DNA of 64,000 nt from Carallia brachiata. Lineage: Eukaryota > Streptophyta > Magnoliopsida > Malpighiales > Rhizophoraceae. The stretch covers positions 558,001-622,000 of the forward strand of contig JADCRB010000075.1 of assembly GCA_021464245.1 (NCBI GenBank). The letters are read 5' to 3'. This document shows positions 49,635 through 62,837 of this stretch, in pieces (the first letter of the stretch is position 1; the number at the start of each line of letters is the position of its first letter). A model generated the notes under the pieces. The model ran no database searches. It saw only the letters and a program-made list of their open reading frames with translations, and was not told where the DNA came from. A program made the position numbers and the translations under genes.

Positions 49635-50115
49635 TGATGGAAGCATTGGTTCTGTTGCCTTGTTCAAAGTTCTGTTTTTGTTCATATCTTTCCTCCAAAG
49701 ATCAATTTTCTGTTAATAAGTTGCTGGAAGATGACGTCAACTTGTGTCTTCATCTTTGTCTTTTATGTTTTAGCTTAAATTAGATTGGATTAGAGCAATA
49801 CTTTTGTATTTCAAATTTGTATTTGAATTTAAATCTTACTTTTCCTACTAGCTTTTGGAAAACTGTCAGATTTCAATTTGAAATCTGTCAAGTATGTAAG
49901 GACTATAAAATGATGATTATGATCAATGAAAGAATGTGAGAGAAGCCATATTCAATGGCTAACACCTTTCTTCTCTCCCTTTACCTTCTTTCCCTTACTG
50001 TCATGCTCTTTCTCTGCATTTTTTCTTCTCTGCTGCAATTTTCCGGAAGCTGCAAATCTCTACTGCAACTTCTTTTTTAATGTTTCTTCATTCACCATGA
50101 TCACCAAAACCAACA
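49635..50115. mobile_element. Solo LTR, unit 2 copy
   Basis: 481 bp from TGATGGAAGC to AAAACCAACA, flanked by GAAAC (49630-49634, 50116-50120). Unit 1 has the empty site near 21780-21786. An inner TATA-like CTATAAAAT lies near 49904. The same element with the same flanks is in unit 3 (62953-63433). The short frame beginning MANTFLLSLYLL inside it is not a host gene. Confidence 0.88.
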
Positions 50116-50510
50116 GAAACCATTGACACAAAAACTTAAATTGTTGAGTGAGGTACAAGAAAAAATCATATATTTAATTATAACATTCCCTCTCACGTAA
50201 TTGGGGCGAAAACGTGGACAAAGCACAAGTACTCAAGTATGCTCTTTCTTCTCTCCCTTTACCTTCTTTCCCTTACTGTCATGCTCTTTCTCTGCATTTT
50301 TTCTCCTCTGCTGCAATTTTCCGGAAGCTGCAAATCTCTACTGCAACTTCTTTTTTAATGTTTCTTCATTCACCATGATCACCAAAACCAACAGAAACCA
50401 TTCTGACACAAAAACTTAAATTGTTGAGTGAGGTACAAGAAAAAATCATATATTTAATTATAACATTCCCTCTCACGTAATTGGGGCGAAAACGTGGACA
50501 AAGCACAAGT
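49966..50510. repeat. 278-bp tandem duplication covering the LTR end and its flank
   Basis: Copy 1 runs 49966-50230 and copy 2 runs 50244-50510, with 13 filler bases between. The second copy carries the 3' end of the solo LTR again. Unit 3 has a single copy, so this arose in unit 2 only. Confidence 0.9.
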
Positions 50511-50732
50511 CCTCTGTGTACAAAAATTCAAAAATTTACTGGAAGAATGAGAGTGGCGTGCTTAAAATTCATGACCTATTGTTCATAAAGCCTCTAATAT
50601 CGCGTCAAGAAATCATTCAAGCTATGAACTTTGTTGGGTAAAACCAGGAATGAATCAGACTAAACTCCAATATAATATTCTATTTTTTTGCCAGCAGACA
50701 ATTTGCAGTACGATGATGCAGTAAGTTTACAG

Positions 50733-52155
50733 GTCAAAGCTTCATATTCGCTATGCCAACTCGCATGACAGGGCATATCATTCTTCCCACACCAAATGGC
50801 AAAAATTCAAAATTGGCCTACCAGTAGAAAGATTTTTTCCGGTTCGTGGGGGCCAAAATTTGAACCTTAAGCTGGACTAAGATTTCAATAGCTCTATCAC
50901 CAATTAATTAGTAGAAATTAGCCAGCTGTAGCAGTAGAATTTAGTTGAATGGTCCACCAGAAGACCATTGAACCAGTTGCCTTTTTTTGTATCATGAATT
51001 CAAGAGTCAGTCGATTACGTTATGTCATAGAAGTGCATCCTTGATGTGCCTTTATCACAGAAAAAAATAAAAGGGGTGCCTTCCCCTGCATTGCCAAGTA
51101 GTTTCCTTGAAAATTCAAAATGCATTTACTACTGGGAAAACACCACAAAGACGTTTACTTGACAATAATCTCGGAAAAAGAAGCACTAAACGGCGTCACA
51201 AGTGAGAAATAATAGAATATAAAAATCAACAGCAAAAGCCATTTTGACAATAATTATGGACAGAATGCAGCCAATGATGTAGCAAGTGAACGATAATAGA
51301 AGATGAAAATCAACATGAAATTCCACACCTTGTTGGATGCATTTATCCAACAATTAATTCCGCTAATTCAACACAGGCTTGCTTTTTCGTAGTTTAGTTT
51401 ATGGCATTCCTGCTTTATGCTTCTATTTGCCAGTGTTTCCAACAGCCGACCAATAGACTTCACAGAAATTACTGTATATTAGCAACATGGACTGCTCAAA
51501 ACAATTACTTCAAAGATTAGCTATCAAGGAAGCCCTCAGGATAAAATGAATCCGGATCAATCCAACAATTTGGATCCTTTCCAATTGCCCATTAATTTAT
51601 TGTGATATACATTTATTTAGTCTTAAACCTTTAATTTTTTTTTATTTAAGTCCTAAACTCTTTTAATATTTCATTTCAGTACTAAACCTTTTGATTTTTC
51701 TCCAATTCAGTCCTTCTGTTAGTCAAACCGTTAAAAATTACTGTTGACTAACGAAAATTTTTTTAAAAAGGTAAGATATATTATTAAAATTTTTTTATTA
51801 TTAAATGCTTATATTTTACTCTCAAATAGTAACATGTAAGTTGAGATTTTGAGTTTTTTTATTTTTTTTATTTTTTTAAGATTACACAACATATTTCTAT
51901 TAATTGGTGAATTAAAATAGTGTATTTTACCTTTTTAAAAAAATTTCCGTTATTCAATAGTAATTTTTAACAGTTTGACTAACGGAAGGACTGATTTAGA
52001 ATAAAATCAAAACGTTTAGTACTGAAATAAAATTTCAAAAAAATTTAAAATTTAAATAAAAAAAACTTAAAAATTTAAAACTAAATAAATATATATCTCT
52101 TAATTTATTATGTTAACGTCCATAACCACTGCGAGCTGCAAAAATGTCCAAAAGT
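50733..52155 (-). pseudogene. P450-C relic, copy 2, interrupted by a MITE
   Basis: Same scrambled pieces as copy 1: heme-loop remnant at about 50745-50825, GKDPN...FYPEG near 51530-51591, I-helix remnant near 52115-52150. The MITE 51602-52099 lies between the last two. Non-functional. Confidence 0.78.
51602..52099. mobile_element. Mutator-type MITE in the P450-C relic
   Basis: 498 bp with inverted ends GTGATATACATTTATTTAG and CTAAATAAATATATATCTC and long inner inverted repeats around CCGTTAAAAATTACTGTTGA. Target duplication TTAATTTATT (51592-51601, 52100-52109). Unit 1 lacks it (near 23612). Related in sequence to 5905-6402. Confidence 0.87.
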
Positions 52156-52159
52156 AGGA

Positions 52160-53522
52160 CACATTGTTAGCTAGAATTAATTAAATACAGGTTTTTGTAC
52201 AAATCTGGCATTGAAATATATTGCAATAACAGCTGTAGTGCAAAGTATAAGATTCTGCTTGACTGAAGAAATGCAACGCACAACAGACGTAAGCCCATTG
52301 GACTGAAATGGCTGACTTTGATTCTTACATTTTTTAAATATCATATATTTGACTCCGAAAATTTCTTGAACTTTTCAATCAAGTGCCGCTTAATTTTCAT
52401 GTTATATCTTATCAACAGGTGTACCTGACACAAAAGAAGACAAAGATGGCCAATGAACCAATAGTTACTTGCCCAAATGCAAAAAAATCTTGGCCATTTC
52501 CAACAGCCCATAACGATGATTGCATCTCGGCCCATGAACAACACATCTCTGCTCATATCTATTGAAGAAAAAATAAAGGAGTCTCATGCTTGTAAGACAA
52601 CAGGTTCGGACGTTCTTATTAGAACCTCTTGGTTGTGGTTTCAAGTCTTAGTGACTCTGTCTTTCTTTCTTGACCTTTATGGCCTCCCTTGTAACCTTAA
52701 AAGCAAAAAGAAACAACCAAGCAGAAGCCACGAGGATCAAGTCTCACACATTTTTCAAGCATTTCTTAGTTGTTTCCTTTTGTTCCATGGCTTCCAGAAT
52801 AGCATATTCTAGATTAGCAGACACTGAAACTGTCGTAAAATAGAATAGGAGATGTTGTAAACGGCTGCTCTTAGCAGATGGATGTTGGAAGTAAAAGCAA
52901 AAACTTTTTTTTTTTTGTAAACATTGGATTTTATTTAATTTCATGGACTGCTCTGATATGAGCAAAAAGCGCGAAGACAGCATCAAATCCATCTTTGGCA
53001 CTGGATCTCTGATGACAATCTAATGACTTAGACTCTCACACTTAACATGCCAAAAAGACACCAAATAAAGTTCGAAGGAAAATGAAAAAATTTGCAAATA
53101 TACGGAGAACTTGTCAAGCACAGTGCTTAGCATAATAATGTCCTACACTACCAAACATCAGAAGCAGTCTTAGCAGACGGCACAAAGAGACTAGAAACAA
53201 AACTTTGTAACACATAATTAGGCATTTGTATAACAAGATAAGGCGCTGCTGTAACAATATTTGAAGCATGAAAGAATTTGTTAAATAAAAGGTGTTCCCA
53301 ATCACAAGGATCTCACACTGTGGGGTATGGGGAGAATTAACTTGAAAATACACTAGTAAAGCATTTAATAACAACAATATATTACCTGCTTCATAAGTCG
53401 GTTCGAACACTGTTAAGTCCATTATGGGAACGGCTCTCCCAATGCACTTTTTTTTATCCATAAAGTTTGAATTTGAAACTTATTTAAAAGATATTAAATT
53501 TTTTATCACTTGTATTAATGAG
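52160..53522. other. Intergenic end of unit 2
   Basis: Matches 23690-25180 of unit 1, without the truncated SINE. No gene; the long frame of unit 1 (24024) is broken here. Confidence 0.6.
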
Positions 53523-54300
53523 TTTTATGGTTTGATTTTTGCTTTTGTGGATTTTGCGGGTTTTGGATTTGTCACCAATTTTGAAAAGGAGAAAAAGTGT
53601 ATGGATGTTTGGCCAAAAGCAGAAGAGGTGAACGTCTGGCCATACTCGGATAAAATAAAAAAATTTGAAATTTTTTTAAAAATTAAAATTTAAAAATAAT
53701 ATTAAATATATTTAAAATAATATTAAATATACTTACAATTTATTTTTATTTAAAAAAAAAGTGTGGCCGCAAATTGTATAGTCACTTAATGAACCCTTTT
53801 GAAAAAATGTCAACGTGAGCATTTCTGTCAGAAAAATATTAGATAGTCACGGTCCGTGTAAAATTTATATATAATAAAAAAAAATGTTAAGTAGTACATT
53901 TTGATAGTAATAAAAGTAAATTAAATTATTAAATAATTAAAATTTTAAAAATTAAAAAATAATTAAATAATTAAATATTATTTAATAAATTATATTATTA
54001 TTTTAATTTTATTTAATATTGAACTATACAGTAAAATTCATGTATTAACTACTTGAATTTTTTGCGCTCTTTATAGGCACAGTATTACTTGACAAATTGT
54101 GAGATATCTTTTCTTATTTTATACACCGGAAAAATTATGCAACAACAAATACTATTCGTGCTGTAAATTTACATCGTCTACACTTTTGCTTGTTTCTACG
54201 AGCAACCCAGCAACCGGTCAGACGACGACGATAGATATGTTGTCACCGCCAACCAACAAGAGAGAGATGGATTGAGGAAATTGAATAATAGATGACGATG

Positions 54301-54690
54301 TTATTGCATGGGCGGGGTTGAGGGAAGTGGACTTGGGTCATTGTGTGAATGTGAATTCATTCTTGTCCAAAATCCAAATTCACTCTCCCTCCTCAATCCT
54401 TCCAATCCCAAAATTGGAAAGGAGCAGCCTTTGCCTGCCTCAGGTGCAATCTTTACCACTATTTTTCTTCTTCTGGGAATCGAGGGTAATTGGGGAAACG
54501 GGGAAGGCTTGGAGTTGGAGCTGGAGGAGAGAAAAGAAAGAGAGAATAATCTCCACATCATGAAAAAAAAAAAAAAGAAAAGAGAGGTTTTTTTATACAG
54601 AAAACTCGGTGGGTAGGGAAATTCTATCGGAAGAAAATCTAAGTGCGTTGGCAAGAGGCACTTATGGACTAAAATATTATTATTTTTCAA
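54301..54690 (-). other. Conserved block, copy 3, with a 129-codon open frame
   Basis: The frame contains MMWRLFSLSFLSSSSNS, a Ser-rich basic start like an organelle transit peptide, then RRRKIVVKIAPEAGKG and EFGFWTRMNSHSHND. Units 1 and 2 differ by a base in the T/C run near the start and do not keep this frame. So the long frame may be chance. No family recognised. Confidence 0.25.
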
Positions 54691-54846
54691 AAATTAGTTT
54701 TTCATAGTAAGAAAGTTCAAATTTTTCTAAAAGTTATTTTTTTAATATGTGGAAATATGGAATCCACGTGCCATACGCAGTGACTCACATTGGATAATAG
54801 AAAGGGCAGGGTGGTGACCAGAGTGAAAAGAGTCCACGCAATTAAA

Positions 54847-55062
54847 CGGAAAATGTAACTAGACATACTGTTTTACCATGTGAAAGAATTATATTATGAT
54901 AATACATAAATTTTTTGTAATTATAAGTATGTTTTTTATAATAAAAAGTTATAATTTATTTTTTTATTATAAAAAATATGTATATTATTGTAAAAAATTT
55001 ATATATTTTTATAATATAATTCTCGTATATAATAAAAAGTGTATGTCCAATAAAATCTTAAA
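54847..55062. mobile_element. Palindromic MITE, unit 3 copy
   Basis: 216 bp flanked by CGCAATTAAA (54837-54846, 55063-55072). Interior is an AT-rich hairpin with TAGACATAC and a near-inverse GTATGTCCA at its shoulders. Absent in unit 1, damaged in unit 2. Confidence 0.75.
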
Positions 55063-55409
55063 CGCAATTAAATTAGTGGACCAACCATGAACCTACCCTT
55101 TTTTTTCTCTTAGGCAAATGAAATTTTATAACTGGCAAAGACGAATGAGACTTTCCAACATTTATCAGAGTTGGTGGCATACCTGATGAGAAAAGGAGGG
55201 GTGCTACAGGATCCCTTTGTCTTTTATCTCAATCAATTTGAAGAAAGAAACAAAAAAAGCTGTCTGCAGCTCCCCTTATTTCAGGAGAGCCTGTAACTCC
55301 TTAGTCCCCCTCTTGCAATATATGTTATGCATCAGCTAAAGACTAACATACTGCAATGGCTCCTTTATTATTAGCAGTATGGCTTCAAATCGAAGTAAAA
55401 CATTGGATG

Positions 55410-55708
55410 TCACTTTTTTGTTGTTTCCCATTTAACCGACAGGGGACGATACTTAATAGGGACAACTTGCAGATCCACTTTGTTTCTAACTGCAGCACCA
55501 AAAGACTCAGTCGTGTCTAGATCTTCTTCCTTCACACCAGGTGGGAGTTTCCAATCAAAATGGTCTAGCAATTTTGCCAGGGAGAACTCAATATTGGCTA
55601 TGTCGAATGTTATGCCAGGACATATCCTTCTCCCTGAACCAAATGGGATCAGCTCAAAATTTGCACCTTCATAGTCAAATGGGATGTCAAGGAACCTCTC
55701 TGGATAGC
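55410..55708 (-). pseudogene. P450-A3, 3' part of exon 2 only
   Basis: Keeps PERFLD, the heme loop [10 protein letters not shown] and the C-terminus. Like A2 it reads TGG where A1 has its stop and ends 7 codons later at TGA. At about 55708 it is fused to the inside of the MITE-like segment that in unit 2 lies upstream of the gene (about 35560). Exon 1, the intron and most of exon 2 are therefore deleted. Gly-to-Asp in ITFDIAN is a further change. Confidence 0.9.
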
Positions 55709-58700
55709 TCAAACTTTTCACATTTTTTGAACATAACGAGACTAAATTAATAATTAATTACACTTTATTAATAACGTGTGACCAAATAGTACGACTACAT
55801 AGCAGTGACTCTACAATTAAGCTCTTAATCTAATGGTACGCCCCCTCCCTCGTCAATCCCCATGGTACCAACCGATTAACATTTTCCTACGACATTACCA
55901 TAGATTTCTAATTTCATTCACTTAAAATAATATTGAAGTTAACTCAACTTTAAATGTGAGTCAAAAAAATTTTAAGTAACGGTCAATTGAAATTAAAAAA
56001 ATAATAAAATAAATTTAAGTAGTATAAAATTATATATATATTATGTTAAAAAATAATAATATGAATAAGATTAACAAGTTCCTATATTTTTTATTTTTTA
56101 GTTGTTTGATTTTCTGGTAGAGTAATCTTGGAGCCATTATTTTTTTATCATGTGTCCTTTCTGAACTTGGTCAATCTTTTTTTTTTTTTTTTTTGGGTAA
56201 AAAATGAACAATGGAGGTAGTATCTTAAGAATCCTATCAAAGAGTATTGTGCCTCATTCTAACGGTACTGAATTTTTGATTGGTTACAGTGAGCTCATTT
56301 AGTATCGAGGCAAGAAACGTAAGTTTAACTCCATTAAACGTTCCGGGCATATTTGAACTCAAAATCTATTGGTCAGCACATTCAGTGCGTTAATGTTACA
56401 TTAAGACGCTCGGTGGTAAAACTTGGTCAATCCTTCACAGATGGGATTCTTGCATATGAATGGAGCATTACGTTTTGCTGCCATAATTGCTATTCTTTAT
56501 CTTGACTTTAAATTGGTTTCGTAACATTAATTTGTCTGTGTCTCAACGTTCGTATTGAGCTACTTTAAGTTCTTCTGAGAACAGAGTTCGTAAGCCGCCA
56601 TCCATTATAATCGGGTTAGAAAAGTCAGTGGTTCAAATTTTAATTGGTTTAATTGGAATTTATATTTGTCGTTAAATTGTAGTTTTTGATATTTGTAGCT
56701 TAAATCGGTCTAAATTGGATTAGTCTTTCCAATTTTGAGTTGTTTCATTTTTATTCTGTTTTTAAGATCAAACCAAATTAGTATCTTGACCGATTCACGA
56801 TTAAATTAATTTGACTAGTTGGTCTAGTTCCATTTTCAAAACACTAATCAATGTTATAGCTGAAAATGTATAGCCGGCAACAAGAGCATTCGACTGGTGG
56901 AAAGGTCAAAGGGAGGAAAGCTTTTTTATCGATAGAATGGATGATGTTTGGGATGCTTTCACAGTTGTCTGTTTCTCCATGCGCGCCAGAATGTGGGGTG
57001 TGGGAAGTTGGCCCGGTCCTTTCATTCATGTTCATGGCATCAGTGAAATACACAGCCAGATCTTTCATATTTGTCGCAGTAGCAGATATTACTCAACCTT
57101 ATATGCACGATGAGGATTGAAACAAATTTGATATTTATGAATGACATCTGGTTATATCTCTTCATTATTTTTCAAATAGAGTAAGCAAGTAGTTATCATC
57201 GTATTCCACTTCAAATTGTCCATTAAGAACGTTTTTCGTATAGGTAAAGAGATAAAGAAGAGAGATAAACATGTAAAACTAGAGATTTGTTTTTTTTTAT
57301 TTAAATGGCTCGATCGAAATTTAATTCGAAAGTTAAGTTTAGAGAGAGGTAAAACTCATTGTTAATCAGAGAGTTTTTAGAACAATTGATTAACCAACAA
57401 TACACACATCCCCTTTTTTATGTCCATGTATTTTAATATATGCAAGTGATGATCGATACAGTACAATTTTGGGAGACTCAAGTAAATTTTTTTTGCCATT
57501 AGAACTAAAAATCCAGCATTTAGAAGATATGGAAAACAAGAGCACGAATGAGAGATCGAACTCACGTTTACATAGTTGAAGCATACAGTCTCCACCATTC
57601 GAATTAAGCTGTAACCTCATGTCCTCCCTGTAAGCCCAGCATTTTGCTTGGATCTTAAAGTTGAACAACAAAACCCAAATCCTAAGAAATTGAAACTATA
57701 AGGTTCTAACTGGGGCGCCAAGGGGAATGCAATACAATGGGCCGCAGTCTGGTATTTGGACATTGATGAAGTAGCGAGACAAAAACTCGGTATGTTGACA
57801 TTGAGGCAGTGGTCAGCATTCCGATCTCTTAGTGAGGATAGGGAAAGGGTCCAGCTTACTAAATTACTTTTTATGTCTGACTAGGAATACTTAGTCTGGT
57901 GTTAAGAATTAGACTCATATAGATATATTTTTATTTTTTATTTTTTTATAAAATTAAAATTTAGATTTAGATAATTATTACCTTAAAATTTAAAATATAA
58001 ATTCCGATAGTATGTCTTAAAAAAATAAAAAAATTAATTTCAATTTAAAACCCGTGACGCAATCTTGAGGATCTCAAACTCTCCTCTTACTTACCATTTT
58101 TTTTTTTTGTTGGAAAGCAAAATAAGACAAGACTGCTAACTAAAAAGACTCCTCCTATCTGTCAAGAAAAAAAAAAAAAAAAAAAAACAGACTCCTACTA
58201 AATAAGCTCTATGTACTCTAAACCCTGGCTAATATCTCAGCATTGCTAAATAGTTTGGCACAACAATTGGCTCCTTTACAACAATGATAATTCTAAACTC
58301 GTGGAAGAAGAGCTTGGCGATCTGAAACAAGTGCGGCATAAGGATGACTATCGAAATTTATAAGTTGTACAAGTTTAAGTATTACTTGTCTCTCAGCACT
58401 AACCACTAATTGACACAAAATGTAATGTGTGAGTTGCCATCACAAATCAAAAGAAAAAAACTTAGTAATTTTAATTAAGTAATTTCAAAATAATTTTAAA
58501 GTGATATAACTTGGTGATTGATTGAATTTATAAAAAAATAAAAATTAATAAATTGTTAGATATCATTAAATATGACTATATAATTACACATCAAACTCAT
58601 GCACAGCTTTGTTAATACCTCACCATTGAAAAACAGAAGCAGTGGCTTTTGACGATAAACTCATAGACTTTGGAATCTTGGACTCCAAAGTTTTAATCTT

Positions 58701-59621
58701 TGGTTGCGCTGACATTCCACCACCTTAACTGGGTGACTTGGACAAAATAATGTCCATAATTTAGAATTCTCAGAAAATTCAAAACTAGGAGACAATTCAA
58801 ACATGCAACTTTAGTCTTCTATTCTATCTTTATAACAGCAGAAATTCAAAACTCAGGCTGCAAATCTCTTGGAAAACCAAATGTGTTACGAGTGCTGAGA
58901 TAATAGACAAGAAATAATAGACAAAGATCAACACACAAGATGCGATGATGCAAATGCTTGACAATTTAAAACTTTGATCCATATTTGCATTAACGTTGCC
59001 CCATTTTCGATGGATACATGACGAAAATTATGTCCATCATTTTTTTAGATGAACAATTTGAGAAAATAGAGGTAATACCTCTCAGTTTTACTAGGGATAT
59101 TGTAACTCCATATCCAAAAAAGGTGTGAAGGAAACAGATGACAAATCATGTAACATAAATTATTCCCATCATTCATCACAGATCTACAATCTGTAATTAA
59201 TGTCAAATCCTTCTTCATCATAAACCTATCACTTTGGCAATCTTATCCTATTATGGCACAATGGATAAGTCAAATAAAAGGGATGACAGAATCAGTAATC
59301 TCAATGGCTACCTCCACAATAGGGTTATTTATGAATATCGTTGAGTACATAAAGATGATGCAATGTCATCGGGACATATGCATTATTATTATTTTTTTTT
59401 TGTTGAGTATTAAGGGAGAGTCAAAACTCAATGTTACAACTAGGAAAAGAGGAATTCGGAAGAGGTGGGAGTAGAACCCTCAACCTCTATCCTAACATAG
59501 TGTCAGTGAACCGGCTACTCTAGGTACCCAATTACATAGACATTATTTTGTTTACATAATTGCATAACTGCTTAACAAAAGCCGGCGATAGAGAGACGAT
59601 ATAAATTTAAGTTTTCCGGCT
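55709..59621. other. Intergenic DNA of unit 3 between A3 and B3
   Basis: Collinear with 35560-36856 plus 43979-46440 of unit 2, without the Sirevirus-like element; the empty site is near 57089. Holds copy 3 of the small-ORF block (56844-57068, with a base lost near 56889) and the SINE-like stretches near 57490 and 59385. No gene. Confidence 0.6.
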
Positions 59622-61356
59622 TCAGGCTTGTACTTCAACAGGCAGAGGATGGTAGCGAATGGCTTTCAACATCAGATCATTTTTCCTTCTAACCGTTGCA
59701 CCGAAACTCTCAGACATATCTAGAGCTTCTGGCTTCTGTCCATCAGGAAGTTTCCAGTCAAAATGGTACAGAAGCTGAGCAAGTGGAAGCTCAATATCAG
59801 CTATTCCAAACGATACTCCAGGACACATCCTCCTACCAGCGCCAAATGGGATTAACTCAAAGTTGTTCCCCTTATAGTCTATCGGACTGTCTAAGAATCT
59901 CTCGGGATAGAACGTCTCAGCATCAGTCCAACACTTTGGATCCCTTCCGATTGCCCATACATTCACAAAGACTTTGGTTTTTGCAGGTATCTCATACCCA
60001 TTAATCTCGCATTTCTCCCTGGATTCTCTCGGAACTAGCAGAGGAGCAGGAGGGTGTAATCTGAAAGTTTCTTTGATGATTGACTTTAGGTACTGCAGTT
60101 CATGAAGGGCTGATTCATCAACATTTCCATTTTTGCCAAAGACTTTCCTAACCTCTTCTTGCGCCTTTTCCAGCACTCTTGGACTTCTCAGCATTTCAGA
60201 TATTGCCCATTCCATCAGTGTTGACGATGTTTCGCTTCCAGCCACGAATATATCCTGAAAGAGGAATCGAATATTAGAATGAATCGATTAGATACGCGGT
60301 AATTTTGACATAGAACACTTTTCCCTCAAGAGCTACCAGGCGTGCTTGTTGGAATCCTATGAAAATTTCAAGCAAGATCCAAAATGACCTCATTAACTCG
60401 CAATAATAAGATATCCTGTGATGTATAAAAGCTAGAGGATACATATTAAGAAGCAACTGCACTAACCAGGAGTACTGCTTTGATATTTTCATCTGCCAAG
60501 GGAAAATCAAGGTCGCCATGCTCTTGGAGCTTCAAAAGTACATCCACAAGATCTTCCTCTTTGCCATCACGGTCTGTCCCTGTTGTTTCTCTTCTAGCTC
60601 TGTGGTCCTTAATTATACTTTCGAGTAGTTTGTCCGATTCTTGACTTAGACTTTTGAGTCTAGACCCCATCGAAGCAATCCCTGGCAGGAATTTAATGGA
60701 AGGGAACAAATCTGCAAGTCTTAAGCCTTCTGCATGTTGTATAAGTTCCTCCACAACAGGTATGAACGCTTCTTGGTCTTTGCATTTGTTGCCAAAACTA
60801 ATCCGTGAAACAATGTCGTATGTTAAAGAATACAACTTTCCACTAAAGTTGAATGGCAATCCTGCAGTAGAAGATATAGCACTAATGAAATTGGCTACCT
60901 CCATCTGAACGATTGCACTCGTTTTGCACTTAGCAATTCCAATACACAAATTTTCCGCAACTGCCTCCAATATTCTCCATACGGTGCAAAAACAAGGTCC
61001 TTAAGATCATAAGTTACAGCACTAGCTGCTAGGAGAAAGGGCCTTTGAGCAAAGATGGCATCATGTGTTTTCAACATTTCTTTGGCTGCATCTGGCGATG
61101 AAATGACCACATGGGGTAGTTCACCAAGTTGAAGGTACATAACACCTCCATACTTCTTGGCTAACTTTGCAAGGCGATAATGGGGTCTAGAGCCACCAAG
61201 CTGGTGCATGTTTCCTATGATAGGCAGCTTCTTTGGTCCAGGCGGTAGATTTGGAGCAGAATGACTGGATTTTGATAGTTTCCATAGCTTCATTACCAGG
61301 AAGATAAAGAAAAGGAAGCTGGTTAATACAGGAATGGAAGGGGATTGGTATTCCAT
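59622..61356 (-). pseudogene. P450-B3, full length with a 13-bp deletion
   Basis: Exon 1 is 60467-61356 (890 bp against 903 in B1) and exon 2 is 59622-60254 (633 bp, intact). Thirteen bases are missing at about 60903 in the codons for SIREEE, so the frame is lost after KRVQSFR. Splice sites, I-helix AGSETSS, ETFR, PERF and heme loop [10 protein letters not shown] are intact. A 13-bp loss is unlikely to be a sequencing error, so this copy is a true pseudogene. Confidence 0.92.
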
Positions 61357-62159
61357 GATGAGAACGGCTAGGAGCAGTTAAAACTATCTATGTTCCTTCT
61401 TAATCACCTACATTGGTAGGAAGGGGGTGCAAGGCCTATTTATTGGCTCATTTCAACATCTTCCCATGGTTTTTTTTTTTTTCTCTAGATTGCGGCTTTT
61501 TTTTACTTTATTTGCCTTTCAAGGAATGCAGGTGAGACCTTGAAGTCTCAAATTGCAGTATATAAAAATTTTCTTAAATAAGCAGTTGCCAGTTACGACT
61601 TGCTTATAGTAAGAATTTGAATTGAAATTTTTCTGAACAAAATGCACATGTGGAAAATAACCATTACCAAAATGCTGTTCATGGAGAATTCCTTCTCAGC
61701 CAATACAGATACATAACAATGCACGTAACTTTGGATCAAGAGTTGCAGTGGCAATCGATTGCCAATTTAAGAATCCTGGAAAAGCAAAAGAAACCAACAA
61801 AGAGAAAAATGACTGAAGCATCTCCGTAACATGAACGTATAAACAAAGCAGAGACCATAACTTCTGGGCAAATACATTATCAGATTATCATTTAGCTCTG
61901 TAGCCAATAATAGAAAACTTTTAAACTACTGGATAAAGGCCTGTGGACCACATTTCCGGCATCTAAGAAACATAACGAATTTTTTATTTTAACTTCATTT
62001 TTTAAGTGAGTGTAAGTTACTCATGATCTTATACCACATAATAAGTGGGGTTTATTTGTATAAAAAAATTAAAAATAATATTTGAATGATATTAGATTAT
62101 GAATTAATTTTATTCACAAAAAAAGAAAATAAAATTAGCAAGCACAGAAACATAAATCA
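61357..62159. other. Upstream region of P450-B3
   Basis: TATA-like motif near 61437-61444, then DNA matching 48193-48990. No gene. Confidence 0.5.
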
Positions 62160-62837
62160 TGTTAGAAAGCAAAAAGTCCCACGTTGGTGGGAGAAGAAAA
62201 AATAAAAAGGTTTATAAATTAACGGTAAGTTGATTAAGGTGATTTAAATCATTTTAATAAGACAATGAACCCATAAAATGAATTTAAGATAAATGTAAAT
62301 TAACACTCTCCTACCTGTAATGGCTTACGTCGCGAAAATATAACATGGTATTAGAGCTCAAGCCTATTTGTTTTTTTTTTTTTTTAGTTTACAAGGAGTC
62401 CTAATGGACATATGAGAGGAAGGAAAAATGAGGTTGATGAGAGTTGAACCTCTCACCTTATGATTGAAGGGCACTTCCTCAACTACTAAAGTAAATGCTC
62501 AACCTTCAACCCAAGCCTATTTGAGCGGGTTTAACGACTTGAAAAAAAAAAATTTTGTGGGTATTTGAGACGGTGACTTCCTATTAAAGGCCCGTAATAA
62601 TTGAGTAAGTGCTAACTAATTGTCAAAGATCTCTGTTGCACCAGAAGGAGAGTATTGGAAAGGCAAAAGTCCCACATAAGTGGGAAAAGAAAAAATAAAA
62701 ATATTTATAAGTTAATGGTAAGTTGGTTAAAGTAACTTAAATAATTTTAATAAGATAATGAACTCATAAAATAAATTTAAAATAATTGTAAACTAACACT
62801 CTCTACCCGTAATGACTCATGCCGCAAAAATATAACA
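62160..62837 (+). mobile_element. TRIM, unit 3 copy, carrying a nested SINE
   Basis: Terminal repeats 62160-62345 and 62653-62837, primer site TGGTATTAGAGC at 62346-62357. The interior is interrupted by the SINE 62371-62512. Same insertion point as in unit 2. Confidence 0.85.
62371..62512 (-). mobile_element. tRNA-derived SINE nested in the TRIM
   Basis: 142 bp. On the minus strand: A-box-like TTAGTAGTTGAGGAAG, B-box-like GAGGTTCAACTCTCA, and a poly(A) tail (poly(T) at 62371). Target duplication AAGCCTATTTG at 62360-62370 and 62513-62523. Unit 2 has the empty site at about 49191-49202. Confidence 0.92.

Larger units (their letters stand above)
25181..53522. repeat. Tandem segmental duplication, unit 2
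   Basis: Same order of blocks as unit 1. It is stretched to about 28 kb by a LINE (28929-34918), a Sirevirus-like element (36857-43973), a 175-bp insertion (35124) and a MITE (51602). It shares a TRIM, a solo LTR and a palindromic MITE with unit 3 only. Confidence 0.9.

Noticed and set aside
49926..50126. Secreted-peptide-like frame MANTFLLSLYLL...
   Set aside because: It falls inside a solo LTR and changes in the second and third copies.
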